In this document: positions 17,687-27,347 of the stretch, piece by piece
Numbering within the stretch: position 1 is the first letter of the stretch
How the letters are laid out: each line of letters begins with the position of its first letter
Translations under genes and position numbers: made by a program
Notes under the pieces: model-generated
What the model saw: the letters and a program-made list of their open reading frames with translations, nothing else
Told to the model about the DNA's origin: nothing
The model's database searches: none
NCBI GenBank assembly: GCA_937872175.1
Contig: CALMPI010000023.1
Location: 1 to 64,000, forward strand
DNA length: 64,000 bases
From: an uncultured Flavobacteriales bacterium
GTDB taxonomy: Bacteria > Bacteroidota > Bacteroidia > Flavobacteriales_F > PHOS-HE28
Direction: 5' to 3'

Positions 17687-19951
17687 TCAGTTCTGTTCGG
17701 GAGGCGCATCACCGTGGTCGCGCCGCGGACGATCCTCGCGGCGGGGACGGTCGTCGCGGCGGGGACGATCCCCGCGGTCGCGACGCTCACGCCCTGCGCC
17801 TTCCATGGCGGGCTCGCGCTCCACCCAGCCTTCCGGCTTGGGCAGCAGCACGCGGCGGCTCAGCTTCAACTTGCCGGTGCGCGGGTCCTTGCCCACCACC
17901 TGGAAGTCGATCACCTCGCCCTCCTTCAGCACGTCCTCCACACGCTCGATGCGTTTCCAGTCGAGTTCGCTCACGTGCAACAGGCCGTCGGTGCCCGGGA
18001 AGATCTCCACGAACGCACCGTAGGGCATGATGGTCTTCACCTTGCCACGGTAGTTCACGCCGATCTCGGCTTGCGGCGGGAAGGCGATGGCGCGCACGCG
18101 GGCCACGGCGGCGTCGATGCTCGCCTTGTTCTCGCTCATGATCTCCACGATGCCCACGCCCTCCACCTCGTCAATGGAGATGTGCGCGCCGGTCTCGGCC
18201 TGGATCTCCTGGATCACGCGGCCGCCCGGGCCGATGATGGGTCCGATGCTCTCCTTGGGCACCTCGAAGGTGATGATGCGCGGGGCGTGCGGCTTGTAGT
18301 CCTCACGCGGTTTGTCGATGGTCTTGAGCATCTCGCCGAGGATGTGCATGCGGCCCTGGCGCGCCTGCTCGAGCGCCTGTGCCAGCACTTCGTAGGGCAG
18401 GCCGTCGACCTTCATGTCCATCTGCGTGGCGGTGATGCCCTTGGCGGTACCGCAGATCTTGAAGTCCATGTCGCCGAGGAAATCCTCGTCGCCGAGGATG
18501 TCGCTGAGGATCGCGTGGCGGCTGCCGTCGCTGATCATGCCCATGGCGATGCCGCTCACGGGGGCCTTGATCTTCACGCCGGCGTCCATCAGGGCCAGGG
18601 TGCCGCTGCACACGGTGGCCATGGAACTGGAGCCGTTGCTTTCGAGCACGTCGCAGTTCAGGCGGATCGTGTACGGGTTGTCCGGCGCGGTGGGGATCAT
18701 GGGCTGCAGCGCGCGCTGCGCCAGGTTGCCGTGGCCCACTTCACGACGGCCGGGGCCGCGGATAGGCTTCACTTCGCCCGTGCTGAAGCTGGGGAAGTTG
18801 TAGTGCAGCATGAAGGACTTGCTGCTCTTCTCGGTGGCCAGGTCAACGGTCTGTTCGTCCATCGAGCTGCCCAGGGTCACCGTGTTGATGGCCTGCGTCT
18901 CACCCCGTGTGAACACGGCGCTGCCGTGGGTGCCGGGCAGCAGGTCGATCTCGCACCAGATGGGGCGGATCTCGGTGGTCTTGCGGCCATCGAGGCGCAC
19001 GCCCTTGTCGAGCACCACGTTGCGCACCGCCTTCTTCTGCACCTTCTTGAAGTAGCGGCCCAGCATGGCCTTGTCGGCCTTCTCCTCATCGCTGAGGGTG
19101 GCCAGGCACTCGTCCTTCACGGCACTGAACTTCGCGCTGCGCTCCTCCTTGCCGCTGGGCTGAAGGGCCAGGTCGTAGTAGCGCTGGTAGCAGAAGTCGA
19201 AGATCTTCTGCTCCACCTCGGCGTTGTTCTTTTCATGGTCGTAGGTGCGCTTCACATGGCTCTTGGCCACGGCGGCGGCGAGCTCGTTCAGCACCTTGCA
19301 GTGCACCTTGATCGCGTCGTGCGCCACCTTGATGGCCTCGATCATGTCGGCTTCCTGCACCTCGTTCATCTCGCCCTCCACCATCAGGATGTCGCGCTCG
19401 GTGGCGGCCACGATCAGGTCGAGGTCGGCGTTGGCCACCTCCACCATGTCGGGGTTGATCACGAAGCGGCCGTTGATGCGGGCCACGCGCACCTCGCTCA
19501 CGGGGCCATCGAAGGGGATGTCGCTCACGGCAATGGCGGCGGCACCGGCCAGGCAGGCCAGGCTGTCGCTGTGGTTCTTCTTGTCGTGGCTCATCAGCAT
19601 GATCTGCACCTGCGTGTCCCCATGGAAGTCATCGGGGAACAAGGGGCGCAGGGCGCGGTCCACCAGGCGGCTCACGAGGATCTCGTGGTCGCTGGGGCGG
19701 TTCTCGCGCTTGAAGAAGCCCCCCGGGAAACGGCCGGCGGCGCTGAATTTCTCACGGTATTCCACCTGAAGGGGCAGGAAGTCGATGCCTTCCCGGGCCT
19801 CCTTGGTGGCCACCACGGTGGCGAGCAGGATGGTGTCGCCCATGCGCACGGTCACTGAGCCGTCGGCCTGCTTGGCCAGAATGCCGGTCTCGATGGTGAT
19901 GGGCCGACCGTCTCCGAGGTCGATGGTCTTGGAAATGCCTTGTGGTCTCAT
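17687..19951 (-). CDS. pnp: Polyribonucleotide nucleotidyltransferase (PNPase)
   Basis: 754 residues. It degrades RNA 3' to 5' phosphorolytically. Two RNase PH domains (about 10-230 and 330-560) with [14 protein letters not shown] and the second-core [11 protein letters not shown] and [15 protein letters not shown] motifs, a KH domain ([15 protein letters not shown]) and an S1 domain ([16 protein letters not shown]) are in the standard order. The tail is a short Arg/Asp-rich, low-complexity RRDxRPRR repeat, which may add RNA binding. It follows rpsO on the same strand after a terminator, the common rpsO-pnp order. Confidence 0.97.
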   Translation of the reverse strand: MRPQGISKTIDLGDGRPITIETGILAKQADGSVTVRMGDTILLATVVATKEAREGIDFLPLQVEYREKFSAAGRFPGGFFKRENRPSDHEILVSRLVDRALRPLFPDDFHGDTQVQIMLMSHDKKNHSDSLACLAGAAAIAVSDIPFDGPVSEVRVARINGRFVINPDMVEVANADLDLIVAATERDILMVEGEMNEVQEADMIEAIKVAHDAIKVHCKVLNELAAAVAKSHVKRTYDHEKNNAEVEQKIFDFCYQRYYDLALQPSGKEERSAKFSAVKDECLATLSDEEKADKAMLGRYFKKVQKKAVRNVVLDKGVRLDGRKTTEIRPIWCEIDLLPGTHGSAVFTRGETQAINTVTLGSSMDEQTVDLATEKSSKSFMLHYNFPSFSTGEVKPIRGPGRREVGHGNLAQRALQPMIPTAPDNPYTIRLNCDVLESNGSSSMATVCSGTLALMDAGVKIKAPVSGIAMGMISDGSRHAILSDILGDEDFLGDMDFKICGTAKGITATQMDMKVDGLPYEVLAQALEQARQGRMHILGEMLKTIDKPREDYKPHAPRIITFEVPKESIGPIIGPGGRVIQEIQAETGAHISIDEVEGVGIVEIMSENKASIDAAVARVRAIAFPPQAEIGVNYRGKVKTIMPYGAFVEIFPGTDGLLHVSELDWKRIERVEDVLKEGEVIDFQVVGKDPRTGKLKLSRRVLLPKPEGWVEREPAMEGAGRERRDRGDRPRRDDRPRREDRPRRDHGDAPPEQN

Positions 19952-20037
19952 GTTCGTATTGGCACGCCTTTCGCGCCGTTGCTTTGGTTGATTATCGCTC
20001 TGTTGGCCTATGGTCCGGGATGTTCCCCGGGATTATG

Positions 20038-20069
20038 AAAAAGGGCGACCGTGCCTCACGATCGCCCTT
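20038..20069 (-). terminator. Rho-independent terminator of rpsO
   Basis: A stem of about 12 bp with one central mismatch (aagggcgaccgtg at 20041-20053 with cacgatcgccctt at 20057-20069) is followed on the minus strand by TTTTT (20042-20038). It lies 52 bp after rpsO and separates it from pnp. Confidence 0.85.
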
Positions 20070-20121
20070 GGTTCAGTATTGATGTCCAGGCGCCGCCATA
20101 TGCCCGGCGGTCGCACAGGGG

Positions 20122-20391
20122 TCACTTGCGCAGACCAAGCTCCTGGATGATGGCGCGGTAGCGCTCAAGATGCTGCTCCTTCAGGTAGCCGAGGAGCTGT
20201 TTCCGCTTACCCACCAGGCCCATCAGGGCCATCTCCGTGGCATGGTCCTTCTTGTTGATCTTCAGGTGCCCGGTGAGGTGATCGATGCGCTTGGTGAAGA
20301 GCGCGATCTGGCTCTCCGCCGCACCGGTGTTCATCTCGGTGCCACCGTGCTTCTTGAAGATCTCGCGCTTGGCCTCTTTCGTCAGGTACAT
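20122..20391 (-). CDS. rpsO: 30S ribosomal protein S15
   Basis: 89 residues, the normal length. The conserved LTGHLKINKKDHATEMALMGLVGKRKQLLGYL segment is split here as LTGHLKINKKDH and LMGLVGKRKQLLGYL, both rRNA-contacting motifs. Its 5' leader of about 45 nt holds an 8-bp stem-loop. An exact -7 box TATCTTTG lies at 20438-20445. It is followed by its own terminator, then pnp. Confidence 0.97.
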   Translation of the reverse strand: MYLTKEAKREIFKKHGGTEMNTGAAESQIALFTKRIDHLTGHLKINKKDHATEMALMGLVGKRKQLLGYLKEQHLERYRAIIQELGLRK

Positions 20392-20408
20392 GGTCGTCCG
20401 CGTTGGTC

Positions 20409-20431
20409 CAACACGGCATTTCCCCGTGTTG
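20409..20431 (-). promoter_or_regulatory. Stem-loop in the rpsO 5' leader
   Basis: A perfect 8-bp stem (caacacgg with ccgtgttg) with a 7-nt loop lies about 18 nt before the rpsO start, within the leader predicted from the -7 box. In several phyla S15 represses its own mRNA through leader structures. That this one does so is inference. Confidence 0.35.
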
Positions 20432-20437
20432 AGGCGG

Positions 20438-20445
20438 CAAAGATA
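20438..20445 (-). promoter_or_regulatory. -7 promoter box TATCTTTG of rpsO
   Basis: An exact TAnnTTTG match on the minus strand, 46 bases before the ATG, predicting a leader of about 40 nt. Confidence 0.5.
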
Positions 20446-20471
20446 GATGTTTTCAGGAGCCGGGCCGCCCT

Positions 20472-21317
20472 TCAGGCCTGAAAGAAGGCGATGAACTGCG
20501 AGAGCTTGGCCTTCAGGTCCTTACGTGGCACGATCTTGTCCAGGAAGCCATGCTCGAGCACGAACTCGCTCGTTTGGAACCCCTTGGGCAGGTCGGTCCC
20601 GATGGTCTCCTTCACCACACGGGGGCCGGCGAAGCCGATCAGCGCCTTCGGTTCGGCGATGTTCAGGTCGCCCAGCATGGCGAAGCTGGCCGTCACGCCT
20701 CCCGTGGTGGGGTCGGTGAGCACGCTGATGTAGGGCAGCCGCCTGGCGGCCAGCTGGGTGAGCTTGGCGCTGGTCTTGGCCATCTGCATCAGGCTGAAGC
20801 CCGCCTCCATCATGCGGGCCCCTCCGCTCTTGCTGATGATGATCAACGGGCACTTCCGTTTCATGGCCTGATCGGCCGCAAGGGCGATCTTCTCACCCAC
20901 CACGCTGCCCATGCTCCCGCCGATGAAGCGGAAATCCATGCAGGCGATCACCACCATGCGCTTGTCCAGCTTCCCCTCCGCGGCCCTCAAGGCATCGTTG
21001 AGGCCGGTCTCCTTCCGGGTCTTCTGCAGCCGGTCGCTGTACCGCTTGGTGTCCTCGAACTTCAGCGGGTCACCGGCCACCAGATCGGCATGCAGTTCCG
21101 TGTACTTCTGATCGTCGAACAGGATGGCGAAGTACTCGGCGCTGCCGATTTTTTCGTGGTGCTCGCACTTGGCGCAGACCCAGAGGTTGTTCTCGTGGTC
21201 CTCCGAGGTCATGATCTCATCACACTCCGGACACTTGTACCAAAGCCCCTCGGGCGTCTCCTTCTTCTCCTCGGTGGAGGTGGTGATGCCCTCTTTGGTG
21301 CGTGTGAACCAGCCCAT
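20472..21317 (-). CDS. accD: Acetyl-CoA carboxylase carboxyltransferase subunit beta
   Basis: 281 residues, typical length. It forms, with AccA, the carboxyltransferase that makes malonyl-CoA for fatty acid synthesis. The N-terminal zinc ribbon has CPEC (Cys29, Cys32) and CAKC (Cys48, Cys51). The crotonase-like core contains FIGGSMGSVVGEK, SGGARMMEAGFSLMQMAK and TDPTTGGVTASFAMLGD. No accA is nearby. The upstream sequence has a weak box (CACCTTTG). Confidence 0.97.
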   Translation of the reverse strand: MGWFTRTKEGITTSTEEKKETPEGLWYKCPECDEIMTSEDHENNLWVCAKCEHHEKIGSAEYFAILFDDQKYTELHADLVAGDPLKFEDTKRYSDRLQKTRKETGLNDALRAAEGKLDKRMVVIACMDFRFIGGSMGSVVGEKIALAADQAMKRKCPLIIISKSGGARMMEAGFSLMQMAKTSAKLTQLAARRLPYISVLTDPTTGGVTASFAMLGDLNIAEPKALIGFAGPRVVKETIGTDLPKGFQTSEFVLEHGFLDKIVPRKDLKAKLSQFIAFFQA

Positions 21318-21418
21318 GGGTGCAAAGGTGGAGTGCGTACGCTGAAAGATGAAACCGGAACGATGAAAGGCGGAACCGGGGTCTCGTTCCAGCCGTCAGC
21401 CTTCCCCCTTCCGCGTTC

Positions 21419-22492
21419 CTAAGCGATGGTGATCTTCGGGTCGAGATACACGTCCTGGATGGCATTGAGCAGCTGGACGCCTTCGCCCATGGGGCGCTGA
21501 AAGGCTTTACGGCCGCTGATGAGGCCCTGGCCACCGGCGCGCTTGTTGATCACGGCGGTCCGCACGGCCTCCGCAAGGTCGCTCTCGCCGCTGCTGGCCC
21601 CGCCGCTGTTGATCAGTCCGATGCGGCCCATGTAACAGTTGGCCACCTGGTAGCGGCACAGGTCGATCGGATGCTCGGTGGTGAGGTCGCTGTACACCTT
21701 CTTGTGGGTCTTGCCGTAGCCGCTCAGTGCGGTGTATCCGCCGTTCACCTCGGGCAGCTTCTGCTTGATGATGTCGGCCTGGATGGTGACACCCAGATGG
21801 TTGGCCTGCGCGGTGAGATCGGCGGCGGTGTGGTAGTCGACCCCGTCCTTCTTGAAGCCCGGGTTGCGGAGGTAGCACCACAGGATGGTGGCCATGCCCA
21901 GTTCATGCGCCAGTTGGAAGGCCTCGGCGATCTCGGTGATCTGCCGGGTGCTTTCGTCGCTGCCGAAGTAGATGGTGGCGCCCACGGCGACGGCCCCCAT
22001 GTCCCATGCGCTCTCCACGGTGCCGAAGAGCACCTGGTCGAACTTGTTCGGCAGGGTCATGAGCTCATTGTGGTTGATCTTCACGATGAAGGGGATGCGG
22101 TGGGCGTACTTGCGCGCCACGCTGCCGAGCACGCCATAGGTGCTGGCCACCGCATTGCAGCCGCCTTCGATGGCCAGCTTCACGATGTTCTCCCCATCGA
22201 AGTAGATGGGGTTGGGCGCGAAGCTCGCGGCGGCGCTGTGCTCGATGCCCTGGTCCACCGGCAGGATGCTCATGTACCCGGTGTTGGCCAGGCGGCCGCC
22301 ACCATAGAGGGCCTGGATGCTGCGCAACACCTGGGGGCTGCGGTTGCTGCCCGCGAAACAGCGGTCCACGAAATCGGGACCGGGCAGGTTCAGCTGGTCC
22401 TTGCTGATGGTGGTGCAACGGTGTCCGAGCAGTCGGTCGGCGTCCTGGCCGAGCAGTTCTTCGATGCGGCCGGTCGTGGTGGTGGTGGGCAT
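21419..22492 (-). CDS. fbaB: Class I fructose-bisphosphate aldolase (DhnA/FbaB type)
   Basis: 357 residues from the ATG at 22492; a TTG at 22516 would add eight residues. The DhnA-type aldolase signatures are [24 protein letters not shown] with the Lys expected to form the Schiff base, and a C-terminal phosphate-binding [15 protein letters not shown] segment. It cleaves fructose 1,6-bisphosphate in glycolysis or gluconeogenesis. An exact -7 box TAGTTTTG lies at 22514-22521. Long insertions relative to the E. coli enzyme are usual in Bacteroidota. Confidence 0.9.
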   Translation of the reverse strand: MPTTTTTGRIEELLGQDADRLLGHRCTTISKDQLNLPGPDFVDRCFAGSNRSPQVLRSIQALYGGGRLANTGYMSILPVDQGIEHSAAASFAPNPIYFDGENIVKLAIEGGCNAVASTYGVLGSVARKYAHRIPFIVKINHNELMTLPNKFDQVLFGTVESAWDMGAVAVGATIYFGSDESTRQITEIAEAFQLAHELGMATILWCYLRNPGFKKDGVDYHTAADLTAQANHLGVTIQADIIKQKLPEVNGGYTALSGYGKTHKKVYSDLTTEHPIDLCRYQVANCYMGRIGLINSGGASSGESDLAEAVRTAVINKRAGGQGLISGRKAFQRPMGEGVQLLNAIQDVYLDPKITIA

Positions 22493-22513
22493 GCGGTACG
22501 TGCGGATGGGCGG

Positions 22514-22521
22514 CAAAACTA
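22514..22521 (-). promoter_or_regulatory. -7 promoter box TAGTTTTG of the aldolase gene
   Basis: An exact TAnnTTTG match on the minus strand, 21 bases before the ATG. It overlaps the alternative TTG start and so supports the ATG. Confidence 0.5.
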
Positions 22522-22557
22522 CGGAAAGCGGACAGGGGTGTCGAGCCGCCGGGGCGG

Positions 22558-24990
22558 TCAGAAGGGATACCCGATCCCTAGGTTCAGGTTGGCCAGGTCG
22601 CTGAGGGCCCGCTCCTCGCGGGTGCGTTCGAAGATCCAGCGTTCGCCGGAGGGGAGCGCGGGGTCCTTCGTCTGGAACCCCAGGTCGAAGCGGACCAGGA
22701 AGAAGTCGAAGTTCAGGCGCAGTCCGGCCCCCACGCCGATCGCCAGGTCGCTGAGGAGGTCACTATCGATCCCGCTTCCGGGTCGCTGGGGGTCCTCCTT
22801 CAGATACCAGATGTTGCCGGCGTCCGCGAACAGGCCCATCTCGAAGAAGCCCACCAGCTTGAAGCGGTATTCGGCGTTGGCCTCGATGCGCACTTCGCCG
22901 ATGCGGTCGTAGGCGACCAGCGGTGCCGCGTACGATCCCGGGCCCACCGACCGTGCGCGCCAGGCCCGAAGGCCGTTCGCGCCGCCCACGAAAAAGCTCG
23001 ATTCAAAGGGCAGCACCCCGAGGTTCCCGAACGGCACGCCCACGCCGGCGGCGGCCCTGAACACGAGCTGGCTCTTCTCGTGCAGACGCCGGTAGTAGCG
23101 CAGGTCCGCATCCACCTTCACGAACTGGGCGAAGCGCACCCCGTCGATGGTGTGGAAGCTGTTCCCGCTGGTGTCCGTGGTGCGCTCCCAGCCCAGCAGG
23201 CCCGCCACTCCACTGAGCAGGTTGCCGCTGGTCTCCAAGGTGGTGCGGAGGAAGACCACATCGCGGCCTTTGGCCGTGCCCTGCGTGTTCAGGGTGTAGA
23301 ACGCCCGGGCACCGATGATCAGGTGGTCCGTGTAGCTGTCGGTGAGCACCGGGTCGTTGGCCTGCTGGAGATAGGTCCGGAAGGCTTGTGTGAGGAAGGG
23401 GATGCGGATGATGTTCAGGTCCACGGGGAAGATGCCCACCGTGGCCCGCGGGCTCTCGGTCCATTCGAGCCCCAGGCTCGTCCGTGCCAGGGTGCGGTTG
23501 TAGTCAGGGCGCCGCTGGTAGTTGTACAGGGCGGTCCAGGTGGTGCGCGGCGCGGCGGATTTGGTGAACCAACGGGCGGGCACGAAGGGGCGAGGGAACC
23601 GCAGGGTGAGCTCCGGGCCGATCTCCACGGTGTTGAACAGCACGTCGCGGCCCACCGCCGTGCTGGTCTCGCCCGTGCCCGTTTCCTGGCCGGTGATGCT
23701 CTGCTGGGCCTCCAGGCCCAGGGTCACCTGCGCTTGCAGGGACCCCATGTTGCGGAACACGTTGCGATGGCGGTAGGCCAGGCTGATGGAGGTGCCCAGG
23801 AAGCCCCCGCGGTTCGTTCCGAAGCCCTCCACCGTGAAGCCCTGCTGCTTGGCCGGGGTCAACCGCATGGTGCAGTTCACCACGTCCCGTGCCCCGGTGC
23901 CCACCGTGTCGTACAGCATGTCCACCCGGTCGAAGACCCGCAGGTTGGTCAACCGCCGGAAGGTCCTGTCCGCCATGCTGGCCTGGTAGCGGTCGCCCGG
24001 ATGGAAGTACACCGTGCTCAGCAGCGCCTGTGGCCGATAACGCGGTTTGTTGCCTTGGTAAAGAAAGGTGTAGCCCTCCCGCACCAGCGTGTCAACGGGC
24101 AGGGTCGAACGGCCCGCGAACGAACCGGTGGCATCGATGGTCACTTGACCGAGGTGGTGGATGGTGCCCTCCCGGGAACCGCGAAGGCCGGCGTCCCTGT
24201 CCGCCATCGGTCTGGTCAGTCGCATCATCACATCCACCTGATGGTCACCCGCCGCGGTATCGGCGTCGAAGCTCACCAGGTCGCGATGGAAGTAGATGTA
24301 GCCCAGTTCCCGCAGCACTTCGGTCACACGGTCACGTTCCGCCTCCAGGTCGTCGGCGTCGAAGCGCGCACCGGCGCGCAGCCGCGAACCGTCCCAGGTC
24401 TTGGTCAGGTAATCCTCGATGCTGGGGTCGTCCACGGAGAACCGGATGCGGCGCAGGCGATGCGGTTCGCCGGGGATCACGTGATAGCGCAGCCGGGCCC
24501 TGCGCCCGCGATGGGCGACGGAATCGGTGACCTCGCCCTTGAAGAAGCCCTCCCGGAGGAGGTACATGCGCATCTGCGTCACGGTGCGGGCCGTCAAGGT
24601 GCTGTCCAGCACCACCGGCGGTTCACCGACCACCTCGCGGAGCCATTCGCCGAAAGTGCGCCCGGCCTCCTTGGGCGGCTTGCCCTGCTCCGCGCGACGG
24701 GCATTGGTCCTGGCGGTCCGCTCCGCGCGATCGGCCTTCCGCCGGGCCAGCCGTTCGGGCGACGGCAGGTTGTACATCGCCAGATAGAACCGCAGTCCCA
24801 GGATCCGCTTGTTGGGTCGCTGCTTCATCAGCGACGTCAGCTCGTCCTTCTCCACGCGCGTGTCCTTCACCTCCACCTTCGACCGCACGAGCAGATGGCG
24901 GCCGGCTGGCACGCGCCGCGCCGGGTCGCACGCGGAAAGGACCAGCAAAAGGACCACCGGTAGCACGATATGCGTGGTCCGCGGATGCAC
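22558..24990 (-). CDS. BamA/TamA-family outer-membrane assembly lipoprotein
   Basis: 810 residues from a GTG at 24990; the frame stays open far upstream only because of antisense coding. A lipoprotein signal with lipobox LLVLSAC begins the protein. POTRA-like modules occupy about residues 25-400 ([33 protein letters not shown]). A Bac_surface_Ag barrel follows with [20 protein letters not shown], equivalent to the conserved VRGF-loop region of this family, and ends in a C-terminal Phe. Lipidated forms in Bacteroidota are known as TamL. Its role in outer-membrane protein or lipoprotein assembly is inferred from the family. It is divergent from the RNA methyltransferase gene. Confidence 0.88.
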   Translation of the reverse strand: MHPRTTHIVLPVVLLLVLSACDPARRVPAGRHLLVRSKVEVKDTRVEKDELTSLMKQRPNKRILGLRFYLAMYNLPSPERLARRKADRAERTARTNARRAEQGKPPKEAGRTFGEWLREVVGEPPVVLDSTLTARTVTQMRMYLLREGFFKGEVTDSVAHRGRRARLRYHVIPGEPHRLRRIRFSVDDPSIEDYLTKTWDGSRLRAGARFDADDLEAERDRVTEVLRELGYIYFHRDLVSFDADTAAGDHQVDVMMRLTRPMADRDAGLRGSREGTIHHLGQVTIDATGSFAGRSTLPVDTLVREGYTFLYQGNKPRYRPQALLSTVYFHPGDRYQASMADRTFRRLTNLRVFDRVDMLYDTVGTGARDVVNCTMRLTPAKQQGFTVEGFGTNRGGFLGTSISLAYRHRNVFRNMGSLQAQVTLGLEAQQSITGQETGTGETSTAVGRDVLFNTVEIGPELTLRFPRPFVPARWFTKSAAPRTTWTALYNYQRRPDYNRTLARTSLGLEWTESPRATVGIFPVDLNIIRIPFLTQAFRTYLQQANDPVLTDSYTDHLIIGARAFYTLNTQGTAKGRDVVFLRTTLETSGNLLSGVAGLLGWERTTDTSGNSFHTIDGVRFAQFVKVDADLRYYRRLHEKSQLVFRAAAGVGVPFGNLGVLPFESSFFVGGANGLRAWRARSVGPGSYAAPLVAYDRIGEVRIEANAEYRFKLVGFFEMGLFADAGNIWYLKEDPQRPGSGIDSDLLSDLAIGVGAGLRLNFDFFLVRFDLGFQTKDPALPSGERWIFERTREERALSDLANLNLGIGYPF

Positions 24991-25008
24991 GGAGGTGTCG
25001 CTGGTCCC

Positions 25009-25016
25009 TAGTTTTG
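25009..25016 (+). promoter_or_regulatory. -7 box TAGTTTTG toward the RNA methyltransferase gene
   Basis: An exact TAnnTTTG match on the plus strand, 25 bases before the TTG start at 25042. It lies within 20 bases of an opposing box, so the two promoters overlap. Confidence 0.45.
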
Positions 25017-25024
25017 GCGAAGGC

Positions 25025-25032
25025 CAAAGATA
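25025..25032 (-). promoter_or_regulatory. -7 box TATCTTTG toward the BamA/TamA-like gene
   Basis: An exact TAnnTTTG match on the minus strand, 34 bases before the GTG at 24990. It faces away from the plus-strand box at 25009-25016. Confidence 0.45.
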
Positions 25033-25041
25033 TCCGACAGG

Positions 25042-25788
25042 TTGACCGAGGCGGAGTACAAGTTGACGCGAGCGCTGCTGGAACGAAGGCATCGCCGGAC
25101 CGAAGGGGCGTTCCTCGTTCAGGGACGCAAGCTGGTGAACGAAGCCTTGCGCTCCGGATGGACGGTGCGTTTCGTGGTGGCCACGGACGAAGTGGCCCGC
25201 GCCGCGGACATCCCGGATCACCTGGTGCGCATCGCTCCTCCGCACCGGCTGGAGCGCTTGGGCACCTTCGAGCAGGGCAACGAGCTGATCGCCGTGGTGG
25301 ACCTGCCCCGGCCCGGCACCGACGGGCCGGTGGGGGACGGTGAGCTCGTGCTCGCCCTGGACGGGGTGGCCGATCCGGGGAACCTCGGTACGATCATCCG
25401 GTTGGCGGACTGGTTCGGGGTCCGCCGCATCTGGTGCGCCGAGGGTTCGGTGGACCCGTTCAATCCGAAGACCGTCCAGGCCAGCATGGGTTCCGTCCTC
25501 CGGGTGGAGGTGTTCACCGTGCGCCTGCCTGACAGGCTGGCCCGCGCCCGGCGCGAGGGAGCGTCGGTCTACGCGGCGGACATGGCGGGTGCATCGGTGT
25601 TCGAGGTGGGGCTGCAGCGCCCGGCGGTGCTGGTGCTCGGCAGCGAGTCCCACGGGCTCTCCGATGCGGTGAAGGAGCAGGCCGGTGTGCGGTTGCGCGT
25701 GCCGGGGGGGGGGGGCGCGGAGTCGCTCAACGTCGCCATGGCAGCCACCGCGCTGTGCATGGAGTTCGAGCGCCGCCGTCAGCTCTGA
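25042..25788 (+). CDS. SpoU/TrmH-family RNA 2'-O-methyltransferase
   Basis: 248 residues with a TTG start; no ATG is available and the conserved N-terminus (EYKLTRALLERRHR...GAFLVQGRKLVNEAL) begins right there. The N-terminal substrate-binding domain precedes a SPOUT (knotted) domain with LALDGVADPGNLGTIIRLADWFG, VLVLGSESHGLSD and the final AESLNVAMAATALCMEFERR. These are motifs 1-3 of the family. It methylates ribose in rRNA or tRNA; the target is not predictable. Just before motif 3 the gene contains twelve consecutive G (25704-25715). Its 3' end overlaps the convergent FAD dehydrogenase gene by 10 bp. Confidence 0.9.
   Translation: MTEAEYKLTRALLERRHRRTEGAFLVQGRKLVNEALRSGWTVRFVVATDEVARAADIPDHLVRIAPPHRLERLGTFEQGNELIAVVDLPRPGTDGPVGDGELVLALDGVADPGNLGTIIRLADWFGVRRIWCAEGSVDPFNPKTVQASMGSVLRVEVFTVRLPDRLARARREGASVYAADMAGASVFEVGLQRPAVLVLGSESHGLSDAVKEQAGVRLRVPGGGGAESLNVAMAATALCMEFERRRQL
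25704..25715 (+). repeat. Homopolymeric G12 tract inside the RNA methyltransferase gene
   Basis: Twelve consecutive G encode part of a Pro-Gly4 stretch immediately before the catalytic motif 3. In the written sequence it is in frame. Confidence 0.9.
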
Positions 25789-27347
25789 TCGACGGAACGT
25801 CCCATCCGCGCAGCGATGCGCTCGGCCACCCGCATCCCGTCCATCGCCGCGCTCACGATACCGCCGGCGTAGCCCGCGCCTTCCCCGCAGGGGTACAGCC
25901 CCTCCACCTCCGGGTGCTCGAGGGTGTCCGGATCCCGCGGGATGCGGACGGGGCTGCTCGTTCGGCTCTCCACCGCCACGAGGACGGCCTCGTTCGTGCG
26001 GAAGCCCCGCATGCGCTTCCCCACGCGCACCAAGGCTGTCCGCAGCCGCTGCATCACCGGCGGGGGCAGCAGCTCGTTCAGCGGTGCGCTGACGATGCCC
26101 GGGGGATAGCTGCACGCGGGAAGGTCGGCGCTCAGCCGTCCGGCGATGAGGTCCTCCATGCGCTGGGCCGGTGCGCACTGGGTGCCACCGCCCATCCGCC
26201 AGGCGAGGTGCTCCACCGCCCGCTGGGTCTCCATGCCGGCGAGGGCGCCCGGGCCGGTGCGGAGGCTGCGCGTGTCGACCACCAGTCCCGAGTTCGCGAA
26301 GGGGTTGTTGCGCTTGCTCGGGCTCCAGCCGTTGGTCACCACTTCGTCCGGCGCGGTCGCGCACGGGGCGATGATGCCGCCCGGGCACATGCAGAAGCTG
26401 TACACGCCATGGCCGTCGACCTGTTCCACCAGGCTGTAGCTCGCCGGGGGCAGCAGGGGGTCACGCGTGGTACAGTGGTACTGCATCGAATCGATCACGG
26501 TCTGCGGGTGCTCCACGCGCACACCGATGGCGAAGTCCTTGCGCTCGATGCGGATCCCCTTTCCGTGCAGCATGCGGAAGATGTCCCGTGCGCTGTGCCC
26601 GGTGGCCAGCACCACATGGTCCGCGGGCATCTCGGTGCCATCGAGCGTGCGAAGTCCCCGCGTCCTCCCGCCCTCCATGATCAGGTCGGTGACGCGGCGG
26701 CCGAAATGCACTTCGCCGCCGGCGGCCAGGATGGCCTCGCGCATGGCCGTGATGATGCCCGGCAGCTTGTTGGTCCCCACATGCGGATGCGCGTCAACGA
26801 GGATGTCGGGAGAGGCCCCGAAAGCCACCAGCCGGTCGAGGACACCCCGCACATCGCCGCGTTTGGTGGAGCGCGTATAGAGCTTCCCGTCGCTGTATGT
26901 GCCGGCGCCTCCCTCGCCGAAACAGTAGTTGCTGTCGGGGTCGACCACATGCGCCCGGTTGATCGCGGCCAGGTCGCGTCGCCGGGCGCGCACATCCTTG
27001 CCGCGTTCAAGCAGCACCGGTCGGATGCCGAGTTCGATGGCGCGCAGGGCGCAGAAGAGCCCTGCAGGACCGCAGCCCACGATGTGCAGGCTCGGTGCCT
27101 TGTGCACATCGCGGTGCACGAAGGTGTGCGGCCGCTCGGTGCTGCCATCGCCGGTCACCAAGGCCACGCGAAGCCGGATGCGCGGAGGTCGGCTGCGCGC
27201 ATCGATCGACCGCCGCAGCACCTGGTGCGTCAGGCCGGCTGCCGGTCCTTGGCCAGCGGCCTCCAGGGCCGCGGCGCGCACGATCACCGGGTCGGCGGCT
27301 TCGCCGGGCGACAGCACCAGCTCCACCGTGCGCGCATCGCCCGTCAT
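25779..27347 (-). CDS. FAD-dependent dehydrogenase (COG2509 type)
   Basis: 522 residues. After a basic N-terminal domain of about 85 residues comes the dinucleotide-binding HIVGCGPAGLFCALRA, then NYCFGEGGAGTYSDGKLYTR, the FAD-contacting motif typical of this family. VVLATGHSARDIF (the ATG/GD-like motif), CPGGIIAPC and the C-terminal GLYPCGEGAGYAGGIVSAAMDG complete the two FAD motifs. Known: the family is widespread and uncharacterised. Its ATG overlaps the porT stop by four bases, so it is co-translated with porT and downstream of ubiE. Confidence 0.9.
   Translation of the reverse strand: MTGDARTVELVLSPGEAADPVIVRAAALEAAGQGPAAGLTHQVLRRSIDARSRPPRIRLRVALVTGDGSTERPHTFVHRDVHKAPSLHIVGCGPAGLFCALRAIELGIRPVLLERGKDVRARRRDLAAINRAHVVDPDSNYCFGEGGAGTYSDGKLYTRSTKRGDVRGVLDRLVAFGASPDILVDAHPHVGTNKLPGIITAMREAILAAGGEVHFGRRVTDLIMEGGRTRGLRTLDGTEMPADHVVLATGHSARDIFRMLHGKGIRIERKDFAIGVRVEHPQTVIDSMQYHCTTRDPLLPPASYSLVEQVDGHGVYSFCMCPGGIIAPCATAPDEVVTNGWSPSKRNNPFANSGLVVDTRSLRTGPGALAGMETQRAVEHLAWRMGGGTQCAPAQRMEDLIAGRLSADLPACSYPPGIVSAPLNELLPPPVMQRLRTALVRVGKRMRGFRTNEAVLVAVESRTSSPVRIPRDPDTLEHPEVEGLYPCGEGAGYAGGIVSAAMDGMRVAERIAARMGRSVDQS

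Noticed and set aside
17678-19858. 726-codon open frame antisense to pnp
   Set aside because: It mirrors the codon structure of pnp, is rich in His/Val/Ala/Gly without domains, and pnp is certain.
24991-26388. N-terminal extension of the BamA/TamA-like gene
   Set aside because: The extension is antisense to the RNA methyltransferase and FAD dehydrogenase region and would bury the lipoprotein signal; the GTG at 24990 fits.
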